Source of the DNA: Prosthecobacter sp.
GTDB taxonomy: Bacteria > Verrucomicrobiota > Verrucomicrobiia > Verrucomicrobiales > Verrucomicrobiaceae
Direction of reading: 5' to 3'
Assembly: GCF_034366625.1 (NCBI RefSeq)
Contig: NZ_JAXMIH010000008.1
Span: 124,001-188,000 of the forward strand
DNA: 64,000 nt
Each line of letters starts with the position of its first letter. The first letter of the stretch is position 1. Of this stretch, positions 44,621 to 52,334 are shown piece after piece. The notes under the pieces are model-generated. The model saw only the letters and a program-made list of their open reading frames with translations, did no database searches and was not told where the DNA came from. Position numbers and translations under genes: made by a program.

Positions 44621-45136
44621 CTAAGGCTCGTATCCGGTTTCCTCACGGAGAAAACGGAGAGCTCCATCTGTATTCATCTCCAGATAAGCACGGGCGAGAA
44701 TTCGTTGCCCTTTTGAGGCCGCCAATGCAGCGCAGGCTGTTTGTGTAACCGTGACATCCCAACTCGATGCTGGCGTGGAAGAGATCAACTGGGACACAAT
44801 GCTCCACGCCTCCGTGTATTCCGCTTTGAGGTAGCTGGGCATACGTGGGTTGCCCTTCTCGTGGCGTTCGACTTCGATCACGGTGATCAAAGCAAAGAAG
44901 TCGTATGTCTTCGGCGGATTCACCCGCGCTATTCGAACTAGCTGAGGAACGCATGCGTATGAGCAAACCCCCAGATCACCCTGGTGATGTAGTTCCTCCC
45001 AGAACTCTTTGTACACCTTGCTTTGTGCCGCAGCAGATTTGGCAACTTGGAGCCGTTTCAGTGCAGGCACCGGGTTGTAGGGAATGTGGTAGCCACCTTC
45101 AAGGGTATCCCAACGTGGATCATCGAGTTTCAGCAT
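44621..45136 (-). CDS. hypothetical protein, immunity-protein-like
   Basis: 171 residues, no signal or membrane segment. FWEELHHQGDLGVCSYACVP and the following helical, HEAT-like segments (RHEKGNPRMPSYLKAEY) resemble a widespread family of small hypothetical proteins with the W-x-x-L-x-H-Q-G...SYA-x-VP pattern, members of which occur as lone or immunity-like genes. I cannot name a function. Base composition looks less GC-rich than its neighbours. It is enclosed by two copies of the 3' end of the adjacent ThuA-cytochrome gene, consistent with insertion. It follows that gene by 25 bases on the same strand, so it may be co-transcribed with it. Confidence 0.6.
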   Translation of the reverse strand: MLKLDDPRWDTLEGGYHIPYNPVPALKRLQVAKSAAAQSKVYKEFWEELHHQGDLGVCSYACVPQLVRIARVNPPKTYDFFALITVIEVERHEKGNPRMPSYLKAEYTEAWSIVSQLISSTPASSWDVTVTQTACAALAASKGQRILARAYLEMNTDGALRFLREETGYEP

Positions 45137-45161
45137 GCAGAAAGTTCGTTGTGTGGTCTTT

Positions 45162-48100
45162 CTACTTCATCGGATGCTCCTTGAGGAGCTGGTCCGTTGT
45201 GTAAAGCATCATGCGGCCCGGATTCGCATCGCGGATAGCCTTGATGTGCGCGGGAGTCACGGGGTCGGCTTTGTTGCCGAAGTGGTTGCGGACGAAGGTG
45301 AGGACGTTGGCGATTTCGTCATCTTTGAGCATGCCGGCGAAGGGTGTCATCGGCACTTGGCCGTTGTATTCTTTGCCGCCGACTTTGATGGGGCCCATGA
45401 GGCCGTACATGACGATCTTGATGAGGCGGTCGCGGTCGTCGGTGACCCAGGGGCTGCTCACGATGCTCGGGAAGGCAGGATCGATGCCAGCACCGTTCGG
45501 TTGATGGCAGGTGACGCAGTGGCCTTCGCGGAAATAGACTTCTTGTCCTGCGGTGAACTGTTTTTTCGCCTCGGCGCTCAGATGAGCGGGCGCGGGGACG
45601 ACGGGATGCTCGGGCTTCACGATTTCGGCGATGCCGGCGAGGCGGTCAGCGGCCGTTTTGGCGGCGTTCGTGTTCCAATCGTCGAGCGGGAGCTTCGAGG
45701 CGATGGCGACGATGTTTTTCGCGGCGGGGATGTTTGGCAGCCATGAGGCGGCGACGATGGCTTCGAGGCGCACGCGACCGTGTTCGTCCTGCGCGGCCTT
45801 TTCCAGCAAGGCGACGTGATCGGCGATGCGGTGCGTGTTGTAGCGCAGCACACGCACGGCGGCGGCGCGGGCGTGGAAGTCGCTGGAGGCGAGCATTTCA
45901 CGCAGCAGGCCTTCGTCGGTCTGATTGAGGCCCCAGGTGGTCCAGAGGGCTTCGAGTTTGGCGTGCGTGTCTTTTTGTTCAGCGGCCCAGGCTTTGACGG
46001 CGGGCAGGACTTCGCTGGCTGGATGAGCGCGCAGCTCACGACGCGTACGGTAGCGCTGGCGCAACTCAGGAGCTTTGAGGTTTTCCAAAAGAGCCGCCAC
46101 AGGTGCTCCGGCGACGGGCGCGGCTTTCACGAGCGGACGGCTCGGGTAGGTGATGCGGTAGATGCGGCCATGCACATGATCGCGCAGAGGATCACGGGCG
46201 TTGTGCTGCATGTGGCCGATGAGCACGTTGTGCCAGTCGATGACGTAGAGGCTGCCATCGGGCGCGAATTCGAGATCGACGGGGCGGAAGTTGCCGTCGG
46301 TGCTCTTGAGCAGATCGTGGCGATGCGCGGTCTTCCAGCCGGTGCCTTCGTCTTCGATTTTCACCTGCTTGATGCCGAGGAAGCCGATGGCGTTGGCATA
46401 AATGATGTCGCCTTGCACCTCGTCGGGGAAATGGCGGCTGCTCACGATTTCGAGGCCGCTCGTCGGACGCACGTTGTGGTCTTTCGGCACGAGATCGGCG
46501 GTGGAGGGCGTCTTGCTGCCGAAGGTGGGCTTCACGGAGACGGGCAGGCCCCAGTTCATGCTGGTGCCGGAGGTGTGGAGGAAGAAATCCTGACCCCACT
46601 GGTCAAACACGAAGCCCCATGGATTCGGGATGCTCATCTGGATGGTGCGCTCCAGGTGGCCGCGTTGCGGGCTGTAGCGGTAGAAGCCGCCATCCACGCA
46701 GCGCACGGGGCCGTAGGGCGTCTCGACATTGGTGTGAAGGAAGACGCCCTCGCACAACATAAAGGCACCACTCGGATCAGCGGTGTAGGCGCTGATGGCG
46801 TGATGCGTGTCATGCGTGTCGAAGCCGCCGAGGACGATCTCCGTGCTGTCGGCCTTGTCGTCGCCGTTCGTATCGCGGATGAGCACGAGATTCGGCTCCT
46901 GCGAGACATAGACTCCCTCCGGCGCGAACTCGAAGCCGATGGGCAGATGCAGCTTGTCAGCAAAGACGGTTTCCTTGTCCGCTTTGCCGTCGCCATTCGT
47001 GTCTTCATAAATGAGCAGCATGTCATTCGGCAATGCATCGCCGGGGCGATAGTGCGGATACGTTGGCATCGTGGCGACCCACAGGCGGCCCTTGTTGTCA
47101 AAGCTCATCTGCATCGGGTTCGCGAGGTTTGGGAATTCCTTCTCGCTGGCAAACATCTCCACTTTGTAGCCTTCCGGCACGCTGAGAGACTTCAGCGCCT
47201 CCTCACCATACAGATACTTCTCGCTGCCGTTCTTCACGCTCGGCTGGTAATTCGTCGGCACGGCGGGAAGCGGGTGCGTCTTGCTGTCATCGACCTTCAA
47301 TTCGGTCGTTTTGCCGCTGGCGACCGCGCGGACGAGATCATCGCGCAGCGCGGCCATCTCGCGGGTCTTCTTCACTTCATCCGGGTAATTCTGCGGGCCA
47401 TATGGATTGTAGCGCTGGCCGTGGGTGTGGACGCCGTTGAGGATGTTGTAGTCGTTGTTCCAGAACCAGTCCTTCGCCTTCACTGCCTCGTGGACAAGCT
47501 TCGGATCAGCCTTCGATTCATAGCTGGCGTGGCCATAGATGCCGGTGGCGAGCATTTTGGCGACTTCAGCGTAACCAGCGTCCGTCGGCACAAAACCGCC
47601 CGTGGTGAAGGCGTCGCCGCCCTTGGCATAAAACGCCTTCGTCGGCGAAAAGAGGTCGATGTATGTGAGGTTGTGCTTCTTCGCGACCTTCTCGATGGAG
47701 GCCGCGTAGAGCAGCAGGTTCGCGTTTTCGTTGTCACCCTTCGGCAGATCGCGTTTCGCGCTCTGATCTTCATACGCGATGGGGCTGACGAGCACGACAC
47801 GCGGCGCGGTCTTGCCGTTGTAGGCTTTGCTGAGCGTGTGCGTGACCCAGGCGTCGAGTTCAGCCTCAAAGTTACCCACCTTGCTCGCGCCGTCGAAAGA
47901 CTCGTTGTAGCCGAAGAAGCCGACAATCGTGTCCGCCTTCAGATGTGTGAGCCACTGGTCGGGCGTGGGGTAGAAGCCCTTGCCGTTGTGGATCTGCTTG
48001 TCGGGATGAAATTTCTCCGCGCCAGGGAAGGCCCACTGCGAAACGCGTGCCGGATGCGGCCTGAAGCCCGGCGTGTCGCCCACATGGCCCATGTTGCGGA

Positions 48101-49316
48101 AGAACAGGTCTTGGCTCGGATAACGAAGCTGCAGCTCCGTCTCGATGCGGCTGTACCAGGTGTCACGCTCGGCCAGGCCATTGCCCACTAGCACGATGCG
48201 CTCGCCCTTGCTCGGCGGCGCGACGTTTTGCGCGCGAGCGGTCGTCGCGGCAGGAGGTTCGGCGTTCGGCGCATGCGGTGGCTGCTCGCTGGCAGCAGCG
48301 GCTGGTTTTTTGTCTCCGGGCAAGCCGGTGGACGGACTCTTGCCCGTGGCAAAGTCGCCGGGCTTGAGATTGATCTGCTTGTAGTAATCGCTCTTGAGCG
48401 CCGAGTAGTTCGTCGGCTTGAAGGGATCGACAAAGGCCACATCCGCCTTGGCGGGCACTTCCAAGCCCAGGAGTTGATGCGCGGCGTTCACGATGAGGCG
48501 ACGCAGGTCTTCATCCACGAAGTCCACGGACGCACCCAAGGTGGTGCAGAAGGATTTGCCCGTCGTTTTGCCATCTGGCGCGATGTACTCGAACAACCAG
48601 GCCAGCGCCTGCATGGGATCGTTCTTCGGTCCTTTGACGGGGTAGGAGCGGTCATGCAGGCTCTCGGTCACCGCGCCACGCAGCAGGACGGTCGCTTTGC
48701 TCAGGTCCAGATTTTTCACCGCATAGACATCCGTGGTGCCAAAAATCTCCTCCACACCGCGCAGCACCGGATGCTTCATGTTCGCGGTCTCAAAGACACT
48801 GCGCGTGCCTTCCTTTTTGTGCGCGCCGTGATGCGCCACCCACTTCTCACCGAGGATTTTCAACCCGAACTCGCTCCACTTGAAGTCGCCCGTCTTCGCG
48901 CCGCCGCTGAAGGCATGCGTGGCCGTGCGGAAGCCGATCACCGACTTCCCGGCATTGAGAAACTTCGCAAAGTTCGCCAGATGCTCGTCCGGGAGCTGAC
49001 GGAAGCGCGTGCCGATGATCAGCAGGTCGGCGTCCGCAAGCACCTCCGTGCCGCGGATGTTCTTCTGGTTGTTCGGGTCGATGTAGCCCGCCTTTTCGTC
49101 CGTGGAAAAGAGCACGATGCAGTTGAAGCCATGCTTCTTCGCCAAAATCTTCGCCAGCATCGGCATTGACTCCTCCGTGCGGTATTCCTCATCGCCCGCG
49201 ACCAGCACGATTTTTTTACCACCACCCGCGCCACCCGGATTCGCGGCGATTTCGAGATAATCCTGCGCGGACGCGACTGGGCCGAGGAGTGCGAGTGAAA
49301 ATAGGAGATGCTTCAT
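45162..49316 (-). CDS. giant fusion: ThuA, SGNH hydrolase, beta-propeller dehydrogenase, HEAT, cytochrome c
   Basis: 1384 residues from ATG 49316, which gives signal MKHLLFSLALLGPVASA (the frame stays open to 49499 without a better start). ThuA-like sugar/trehalose-utilisation domain at about 25-270 (KIVLVAGDEEYRTEESMP, FRTATHAF). Pro/Ala linker, then an SGNH-type domain at about 370-620 ([41 protein letters not shown]). Propeller of the PVC-type membrane-bound dehydrogenase/sorbosone family at about 705-1057 (PEGYKVEMFASEKEFPNLA, IDWHNVLIGHMQHN). A HEAT-like region precedes cytochrome c with CVTCHQPNGAG near 1264. It probably oxidises sugars or alcohols in the periplasm and passes electrons to its own heme. 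Paralogous to the gene at 58227. Confidence 0.87.
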   Translation of the reverse strand: MKHLLFSLALLGPVASAQDYLEIAANPGGAGGGKKIVLVAGDEEYRTEESMPMLAKILAKKHGFNCIVLFSTDEKAGYIDPNNQKNIRGTEVLADADLLIIGTRFRQLPDEHLANFAKFLNAGKSVIGFRTATHAFSGGAKTGDFKWSEFGLKILGEKWVAHHGAHKKEGTRSVFETANMKHPVLRGVEEIFGTTDVYAVKNLDLSKATVLLRGAVTESLHDRSYPVKGPKNDPMQALAWLFEYIAPDGKTTGKSFCTTLGASVDFVDEDLRRLIVNAAHQLLGLEVPAKADVAFVDPFKPTNYSALKSDYYKQINLKPGDFATGKSPSTGLPGDKKPAAAASEQPPHAPNAEPPAATTARAQNVAPPSKGERIVLVGNGLAERDTWYSRIETELQLRYPSQDLFFRNMGHVGDTPGFRPHPARVSQWAFPGAEKFHPDKQIHNGKGFYPTPDQWLTHLKADTIVGFFGYNESFDGASKVGNFEAELDAWVTHTLSKAYNGKTAPRVVLVSPIAYEDQSAKRDLPKGDNENANLLLYAASIEKVAKKHNLTYIDLFSPTKAFYAKGGDAFTTGGFVPTDAGYAEVAKMLATGIYGHASYESKADPKLVHEAVKAKDWFWNNDYNILNGVHTHGQRYNPYGPQNYPDEVKKTREMAALRDDLVRAVASGKTTELKVDDSKTHPLPAVPTNYQPSVKNGSEKYLYGEEALKSLSVPEGYKVEMFASEKEFPNLANPMQMSFDNKGRLWVATMPTYPHYRPGDALPNDMLLIYEDTNGDGKADKETVFADKLHLPIGFEFAPEGVYVSQEPNLVLIRDTNGDDKADSTEIVLGGFDTHDTHHAISAYTADPSGAFMLCEGVFLHTNVETPYGPVRCVDGGFYRYSPQRGHLERTIQMSIPNPWGFVFDQWGQDFFLHTSGTSMNWGLPVSVKPTFGSKTPSTADLVPKDHNVRPTSGLEIVSSRHFPDEVQGDIIYANAIGFLGIKQVKIEDEGTGWKTAHRHDLLKSTDGNFRPVDLEFAPDGSLYVIDWHNVLIGHMQHNARDPLRDHVHGRIYRITYPSRPLVKAAPVAGAPVAALLENLKAPELRQRYRTRRELRAHPASEVLPAVKAWAAEQKDTHAKLEALWTTWGLNQTDEGLLREMLASSDFHARAAAVRVLRYNTHRIADHVALLEKAAQDEHGRVRLEAIVAASWLPNIPAAKNIVAIASKLPLDDWNTNAAKTAADRLAGIAEIVKPEHPVVPAPAHLSAEAKKQFTAGQEVYFREGHCVTCHQPNGAGIDPAFPSIVSSPWVTDDRDRLIKIVMYGLMGPIKVGGKEYNGQVPMTPFAGMLKDDEIANVLTFVRNHFGNKADPVTPAHIKAIRDANPGRMMLYTTDQLLKEHPMK

Positions 49317-49399
49317 GGTTGGGAAAAAACGGGAAGGGACCGATATACCGCACCAGAAGCCGGAACCGGACAAGAAAAATGCGAGACGCGTCTTTTTCA

Positions 49400-49456
49400 G
49401 TAATAGGGCCATTCCTGGCCCGATTCGGGGTAGCGGGGCAGGAATGCCCCGAATAC
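49400..49456. repeat. REP-like hairpin doublet (copy 4, GTA-headed)
   Basis: The left unit begins GTAATA and folds GGGCCA-ttcc-TGGCCC. The right unit, read on the minus strand from 49456, begins GTATTC and folds GGGGCA-ttcc-TGCCCC. Stem differences are compensated inside each hairpin. The tip contains GTAGCGGGG on the plus strand. The head is GTA followed by A/T rather than GTAGY, so this is a related variant. It lies in the gap between the giant fusion and the toxin gene, upstream of the fusion's start. Confidence 0.65.
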
Positions 49457-49461
49457 TAACC

Positions 49462-49857
49462 TCAAGCCACCAGCTTTCGCAGCCTCTTCGTGACTTCATC
49501 CCGGCTCAAAGCACCCGCAGCGACAGCGAGCGTGAGGCTTTCCCAAGCATCCGCGTCCAGTTCCTCGTTTTTGAGGAGACCATTTTCGCTCAAGAACACC
49601 AGGCAGGTGGCCAGCGCGACTCGCTTATTGCCATCCACGAAAGCGTGGTTGCTGCAAAGGTAGAAGAGATATGCGGCAGCGATCTCGATGGGATCAGAGA
49701 GCATCGGCACGCCCATCATGGTCGCCTGTGGAGCCGCTACGGCGGATTCGAGCAGTTCCCGCGAACGAAGCCCCGGACTGCCACCATGCGCGGCGAGTAC
49801 CTCGGCATGAACCGCGAGCACTGCATCAATGGTCGGATGCAGCAATGGTGCGCTCAT
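49462..49857 (-). CDS. doc: Doc-type (Fic-fold) toxin
   Basis: 131 residues. HAFVDGNKRVALAT matches the Doc/Fic core HxFxDGNKRxA, and the N-terminal HPTIDAVLAVHAEVLAAHGG plus the helical GLRSRELLESAVAAP pattern match death-on-curing proteins. Doc toxins phosphorylate elongation factor Tu and arrest translation. The start overlaps the antitoxin stop by four bases (ATGA), the usual coupling of toxin-antitoxin operons. The active-site His and Lys/Arg are all present, so it looks intact. The partner is AbrB-like rather than the classical Phd. Confidence 0.9.
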   Translation of the reverse strand: MSAPLLHPTIDAVLAVHAEVLAAHGGSPGLRSRELLESAVAAPQATMMGVPMLSDPIEIAAAYLFYLCSNHAFVDGNKRVALATCLVFLSENGLLKNEELDADAWESLTLAVAAGALSRDEVTKRLRKLVA

Positions 49858-50084
49858 GAGAGACGGCGGAAGAGTTCGCTGTTCTTCTTGATGAGTCGTT
49901 TGGCCGTTTCAGCGGCTTTCGAAGCCTCAATGACCGTCGGAGCCATCGGCGCGATGGTGATCGTCCCACCGGCATGCACTTCCACATTCACCTCGTCACC
50001 AACCTTGAGCCGGGCGAGTTGAAGGAGCGCGGAATCAAAGATGATGCCTTGGGAATTGCCGATTTTGGAGATGGTCTTGAGCAT
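49854..50084 (-). CDS. AbrB/MazE-type antitoxin of the Doc pair
   Basis: 76 residues. MLKTISKIGNSQGIIFDSALLQLARLKVGDEV, read in parts, has the swapped-hairpin AbrB fold of MazE antitoxins (KIGNSQG, then LKVGDEV, then GTITIAP). The C-terminal TAKRLIKKNSELFRRLS is the likely toxin-binding tail. It binds DNA, probably at the palindrome ATGTATTACAT at 50095-50105 in its own promoter region, and should neutralise the downstream toxin. No ribosome site precedes the ATG, so it may be leaderless. Confidence 0.85.
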   Translation of the reverse strand: MLKTISKIGNSQGIIFDSALLQLARLKVGDEVNVEVHAGGTITIAPMAPTVIEASKAAETAKRLIKKNSELFRRLS

Positions 50085-50089
50085 GGGTT

Positions 50090-50118
50090 AAACTATGTAT
50101 TACATGCTGATTTGTCAA
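50090..50118 (-). promoter_or_regulatory. promoter and putative operator of the Doc/AbrB operon
   Basis: On the minus strand a perfect -35 TTGACA (50113-50118) is followed 17 bases on by a weak -10 TAGTTT (50090-50095). The palindrome ATGTA-T-TACAT at 50095-50105 lies in the spacer and touches the -10. Transcription would start almost at the antitoxin ATG, giving a leaderless message. Autoregulation by the AbrB-type antitoxin is the standard expectation. Confidence 0.5.
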
Positions 50119-50141
50119 AGCCGCATTCCATCTCGGCGGCC

Positions 50142-51428
50142 TCACGCCACGATCTCCTTCAGCACGCCCGAGCTGTCGCCATGCCGCTCGACGTTGACGC
50201 CGATGCCATGCAGCATCGTGAGCCATGCGTTGCACAGCGGCGTGTCTTTCGGTGTGACGATGTTGTGGCCGAGTTTGATGCCTGCACCGCCGCCGGTGAG
50301 GAGGGTGGGGCAGTTGTCGAGGCTGTGCTCGGTGCGCAGGTTGCTGCCGTAGGCGAGGGCGACGTGGTCGAAGAGCCGACTGCCGTCGGCTTCCTTCGTG
50401 GCTTTGAGTTTGTCGATGAGTCCGGCGAGGAGGTCGCTCTGCGCGAGGTCGCGCTGTTTGGAGGCCTCGAGCTTTTCGCCGAGGGTGCTGTGATAGTGGC
50501 TCATGTCGTGCGGCGCGACTTTGATGCCGATGCTGGTGAGCAGCGTGCTGACAGGCTGGCGGTAGGTGAGCACGCGGGTGCTGTCGGTCTGAATGGCCGC
50601 GAGGATGATGTCATACATGATCTTGATCTCCTCGCGTCCGGCGAGGCTGGACGATGGCTCGGCCAGCGGCGCTTTCGGCTGCGGCACGCCGATCCATTGC
50701 TCGTCCTTCGCGAGGCGCGTCTCGATGTCGCGGATGCCCTGGAAGTATTCGTCGAGCTTGGCGGTGTCGGTTTTGCCAAGACCACGCTGCATCGTTTTCG
50801 CATTCTCCATCACCGTGTCGAGCACGCTGCGCTTCTGCGCGAGCATGGCCTTCTGCTGTTCGATGGGCGTGGTGTCTTTGGAGAATAGACGGTGGTAGGC
50901 CGCCAACGGCCCTTTTTCTCCAGCAACGGGTTTTCCCGAGACGTTCCATGCCATGGAGAGTCCTGGTCCATGCCCGGAGGACTCGGCGTTTTCGCTACCA
51001 TTGAGTTGAATGGAGGCGAAGCGCGTGTGGAGACCGAGCTGCGCGGCAGCAACTTGATCGGCGGAGATGCTGTTGTGCGAGTTCTGTCCCGGCTCGGCAT
51101 AACGATTCGCGCCCGTGAGCCAGTAAGTGCTGCCCGCATGCCCCTCGTTGGAGTGTTTGTTCCAAAGCCCCTGCACGATGGAGAAGTCCGCCTTGTGACG
51201 AGCCAGCGGCTTGAGACCCTCCGGCAAAGTGTAGTCGGCACCGGGTTGTTTGATGTCAGGAAACCAAGTCTCCGTCGTGATCCCCCAGCCGAAGCCCAGG
51301 AAGATGAGACGCTTTGGCGGTGCCACCGGAGCCGCCGCCGAGGCAAAGCGACGAAAGCCGAGAGATTCAAGCGCTGGCAATGCGATGAGCGCGGTGCTGG
51401 ACTGGAGAAAATGGCGGCGGGTTTTCAT
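50142..51428 (-). CDS. Tat-exported DUF1552 protein
   Basis: 428 residues from ATG 51428, giving Tat leader MKTRRHFLQSSTALIALPALE; an earlier in-frame ATG at 51479 adds 17 non-signal residues. KRLIFLGFGWGITTETWFP, LWNKHSNEGHAGSTYWLTG, SISADQVAAAQLG and GREEIKIMYDIILAAIQTD are DUF1552 hallmarks. The family is nearly restricted to Planctomycetes/Verrucomicrobia and pairs with DUF1592-type cytochrome proteins, here at 52335. The function is unknown; it may be a hydrolase of the DUF1501 superfamily kind. Its start codon lies inside the 3' part of the GxxExxY reading frame. Confidence 0.86.
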   Translation of the reverse strand: MKTRRHFLQSSTALIALPALESLGFRRFASAAAPVAPPKRLIFLGFGWGITTETWFPDIKQPGADYTLPEGLKPLARHKADFSIVQGLWNKHSNEGHAGSTYWLTGANRYAEPGQNSHNSISADQVAAAQLGLHTRFASIQLNGSENAESSGHGPGLSMAWNVSGKPVAGEKGPLAAYHRLFSKDTTPIEQQKAMLAQKRSVLDTVMENAKTMQRGLGKTDTAKLDEYFQGIRDIETRLAKDEQWIGVPQPKAPLAEPSSSLAGREEIKIMYDIILAAIQTDSTRVLTYRQPVSTLLTSIGIKVAPHDMSHYHSTLGEKLEASKQRDLAQSDLLAGLIDKLKATKEADGSRLFDHVALAYGSNLRTEHSLDNCPTLLTGGGAGIKLGHNIVTPKDTPLCNAWLTMLHGIGVNVERHGDSSGVLKEIVA

Positions 51429-52299
51429 GGGAAGTGGAAGAGGGTATGTCCCGCAGATTATTCTTCTGAAGAGTTTCAACCTGTGGGTTTTCTGAATCTG
51501 CGGGAGAAATCGAAGATTTGGGCAGCTTTAAAGTGGGTGCAGATACAAATTTCAGATCTGCTTTGGATTTGCCGAAATGAAAGCTGATCCCCCAAGGCAG
51601 TCCAAGCAAACGCAGGTAGGTTTGGAGACAGGCACGATCTATTGCGGTGACTTCGTGACCCAGGGCAGTGACGGTGATGGCTGCTTGATTGTTGATGACA
51701 AAACAACGCAACGAAGTCGTGCCAACTTCCGGCACTGAAACAGCCGGATTCACTACGAAGGGAAGTTGCTCGGCTCGCAAAGCCGCGCTCAGCAGTCCTG
51801 TCCAGGTCGTTTCGCGATAGCCAAACGCGATGTCGGCAAGACATTGGTCGGCGATCCGAACCAGGCCCCTGGCAAGCTCCGGGTCCGTGACAAAGTTTGG
51901 AATCCTCACATCAGGAAAGACTCCCGTCTTTGACGTGTAGATCACGCGCTTCGGATACAGGCTGGGCTTGCCAAAGTCGATCAACAGGCCCGTACAAATG
52001 CGCCAGAACTTCGAATAACTTAGAAGCTGGGTGAAATGCTCAGGAGCAAATTCGCCACGAAGAGCTTTTAGTTCTGGGATCAGCCTTCTCTCAAAGACGA
52101 GGTCCGCCTCAAACGTGTCGGCGACAAACCCGCGATACATCAAATCACGCCGGGGTTTCGACAGGTGCTCAATGCCAGACTTGTTCAGCCGAGCGACCAA
52201 ATCCTGATGATAAAACTCCTCCACCAAACCAGGACCCAGCGCGCGATGCGTCTCCATCGCTAGGCCAATGATTTGATGAGTGAAGGGGTCTTTGATCAT
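51367..52299 (-). CDS. double GxxExxY protein (PD-(D/E)XK nuclease-like)
   Basis: 310 residues from ATG 52299 (MIKDPFTHQIIGLA); a GTG at 52338 is in frame and overlaps the upstream stop, but its extra 13 residues derive from the flanking repeat. The name-giving motif is GPGLVEEFYHQ, followed by the nuclease-type DTFEADLVFERRLIPELKAL. A second, degenerate copy follows near 170-275 (ETTWTGLLSAALRAEQLPFV, then ITVTALGHEVTAIDRACLQTYL), in which the ELK-type catalytic residues are lost. The family's role is unknown; association with repair or mobile DNA has been proposed from fold. The last 45 residues run through a terminal repeat and across the start of the DUF1552 gene. Flanked by 20-base inverted repeats. 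Confidence 0.78.
   Translation of the reverse strand: MIKDPFTHQIIGLAMETHRALGPGLVEEFYHQDLVARLNKSGIEHLSKPRRDLMYRGFVADTFEADLVFERRLIPELKALRGEFAPEHFTQLLSYSKFWRICTGLLIDFGKPSLYPKRVIYTSKTGVFPDVRIPNFVTDPELARGLVRIADQCLADIAFGYRETTWTGLLSAALRAEQLPFVVNPAVSVPEVGTTSLRCFVINNQAAITVTALGHEVTAIDRACLQTYLRLLGLPWGISFHFGKSKADLKFVSAPTLKLPKSSISPADSENPQVETLQKNNLRDIPSSTSHENPPPFSPVQHRAHRIASA
51486..51505. repeat. left inverted repeat of the GxxExxY cassette
   Basis: GGTTTTCTGAATCTGCGGGA on the plus strand. It matches the right repeat at 52310-52329 at 19 of 20 bases in inverted orientation. It lies inside the C-terminal coding part of the GxxExxY gene and 58 bases from the DUF1552 start. Confidence 0.82.
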
Positions 52300-52309
52300 T
52301 CTTTTGAAG

Positions 52310-52329
52310 TCCCACAGATTCAGAAAACC
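52310..52329. repeat. right inverted repeat of the GxxExxY cassette
   Basis: Reads GGTTTTCTGAATCTGTGGGA on the minus strand, so it points inward like a transposon terminus. It lies between the stop of the DUF1592-type gene (52335) and the ATG of the GxxExxY gene (52299). Confidence 0.82.
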
Positions 52330-52334
52330 ATTCT

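Noticed and set aside
44560..44748. 62-codon plus-strand frame next to the relic repeat
   Set aside because: It is antisense to the relic gene end and to the hypothetical gene; not a separate gene.
45780..48191. 803-codon open frame on the plus strand opposite the giant cytochrome fusion
   Set aside because: It is the antisense shadow of strongly recognisable domains, has no signal or family motif, and such long antisense frames are common in GC-rich DNA.
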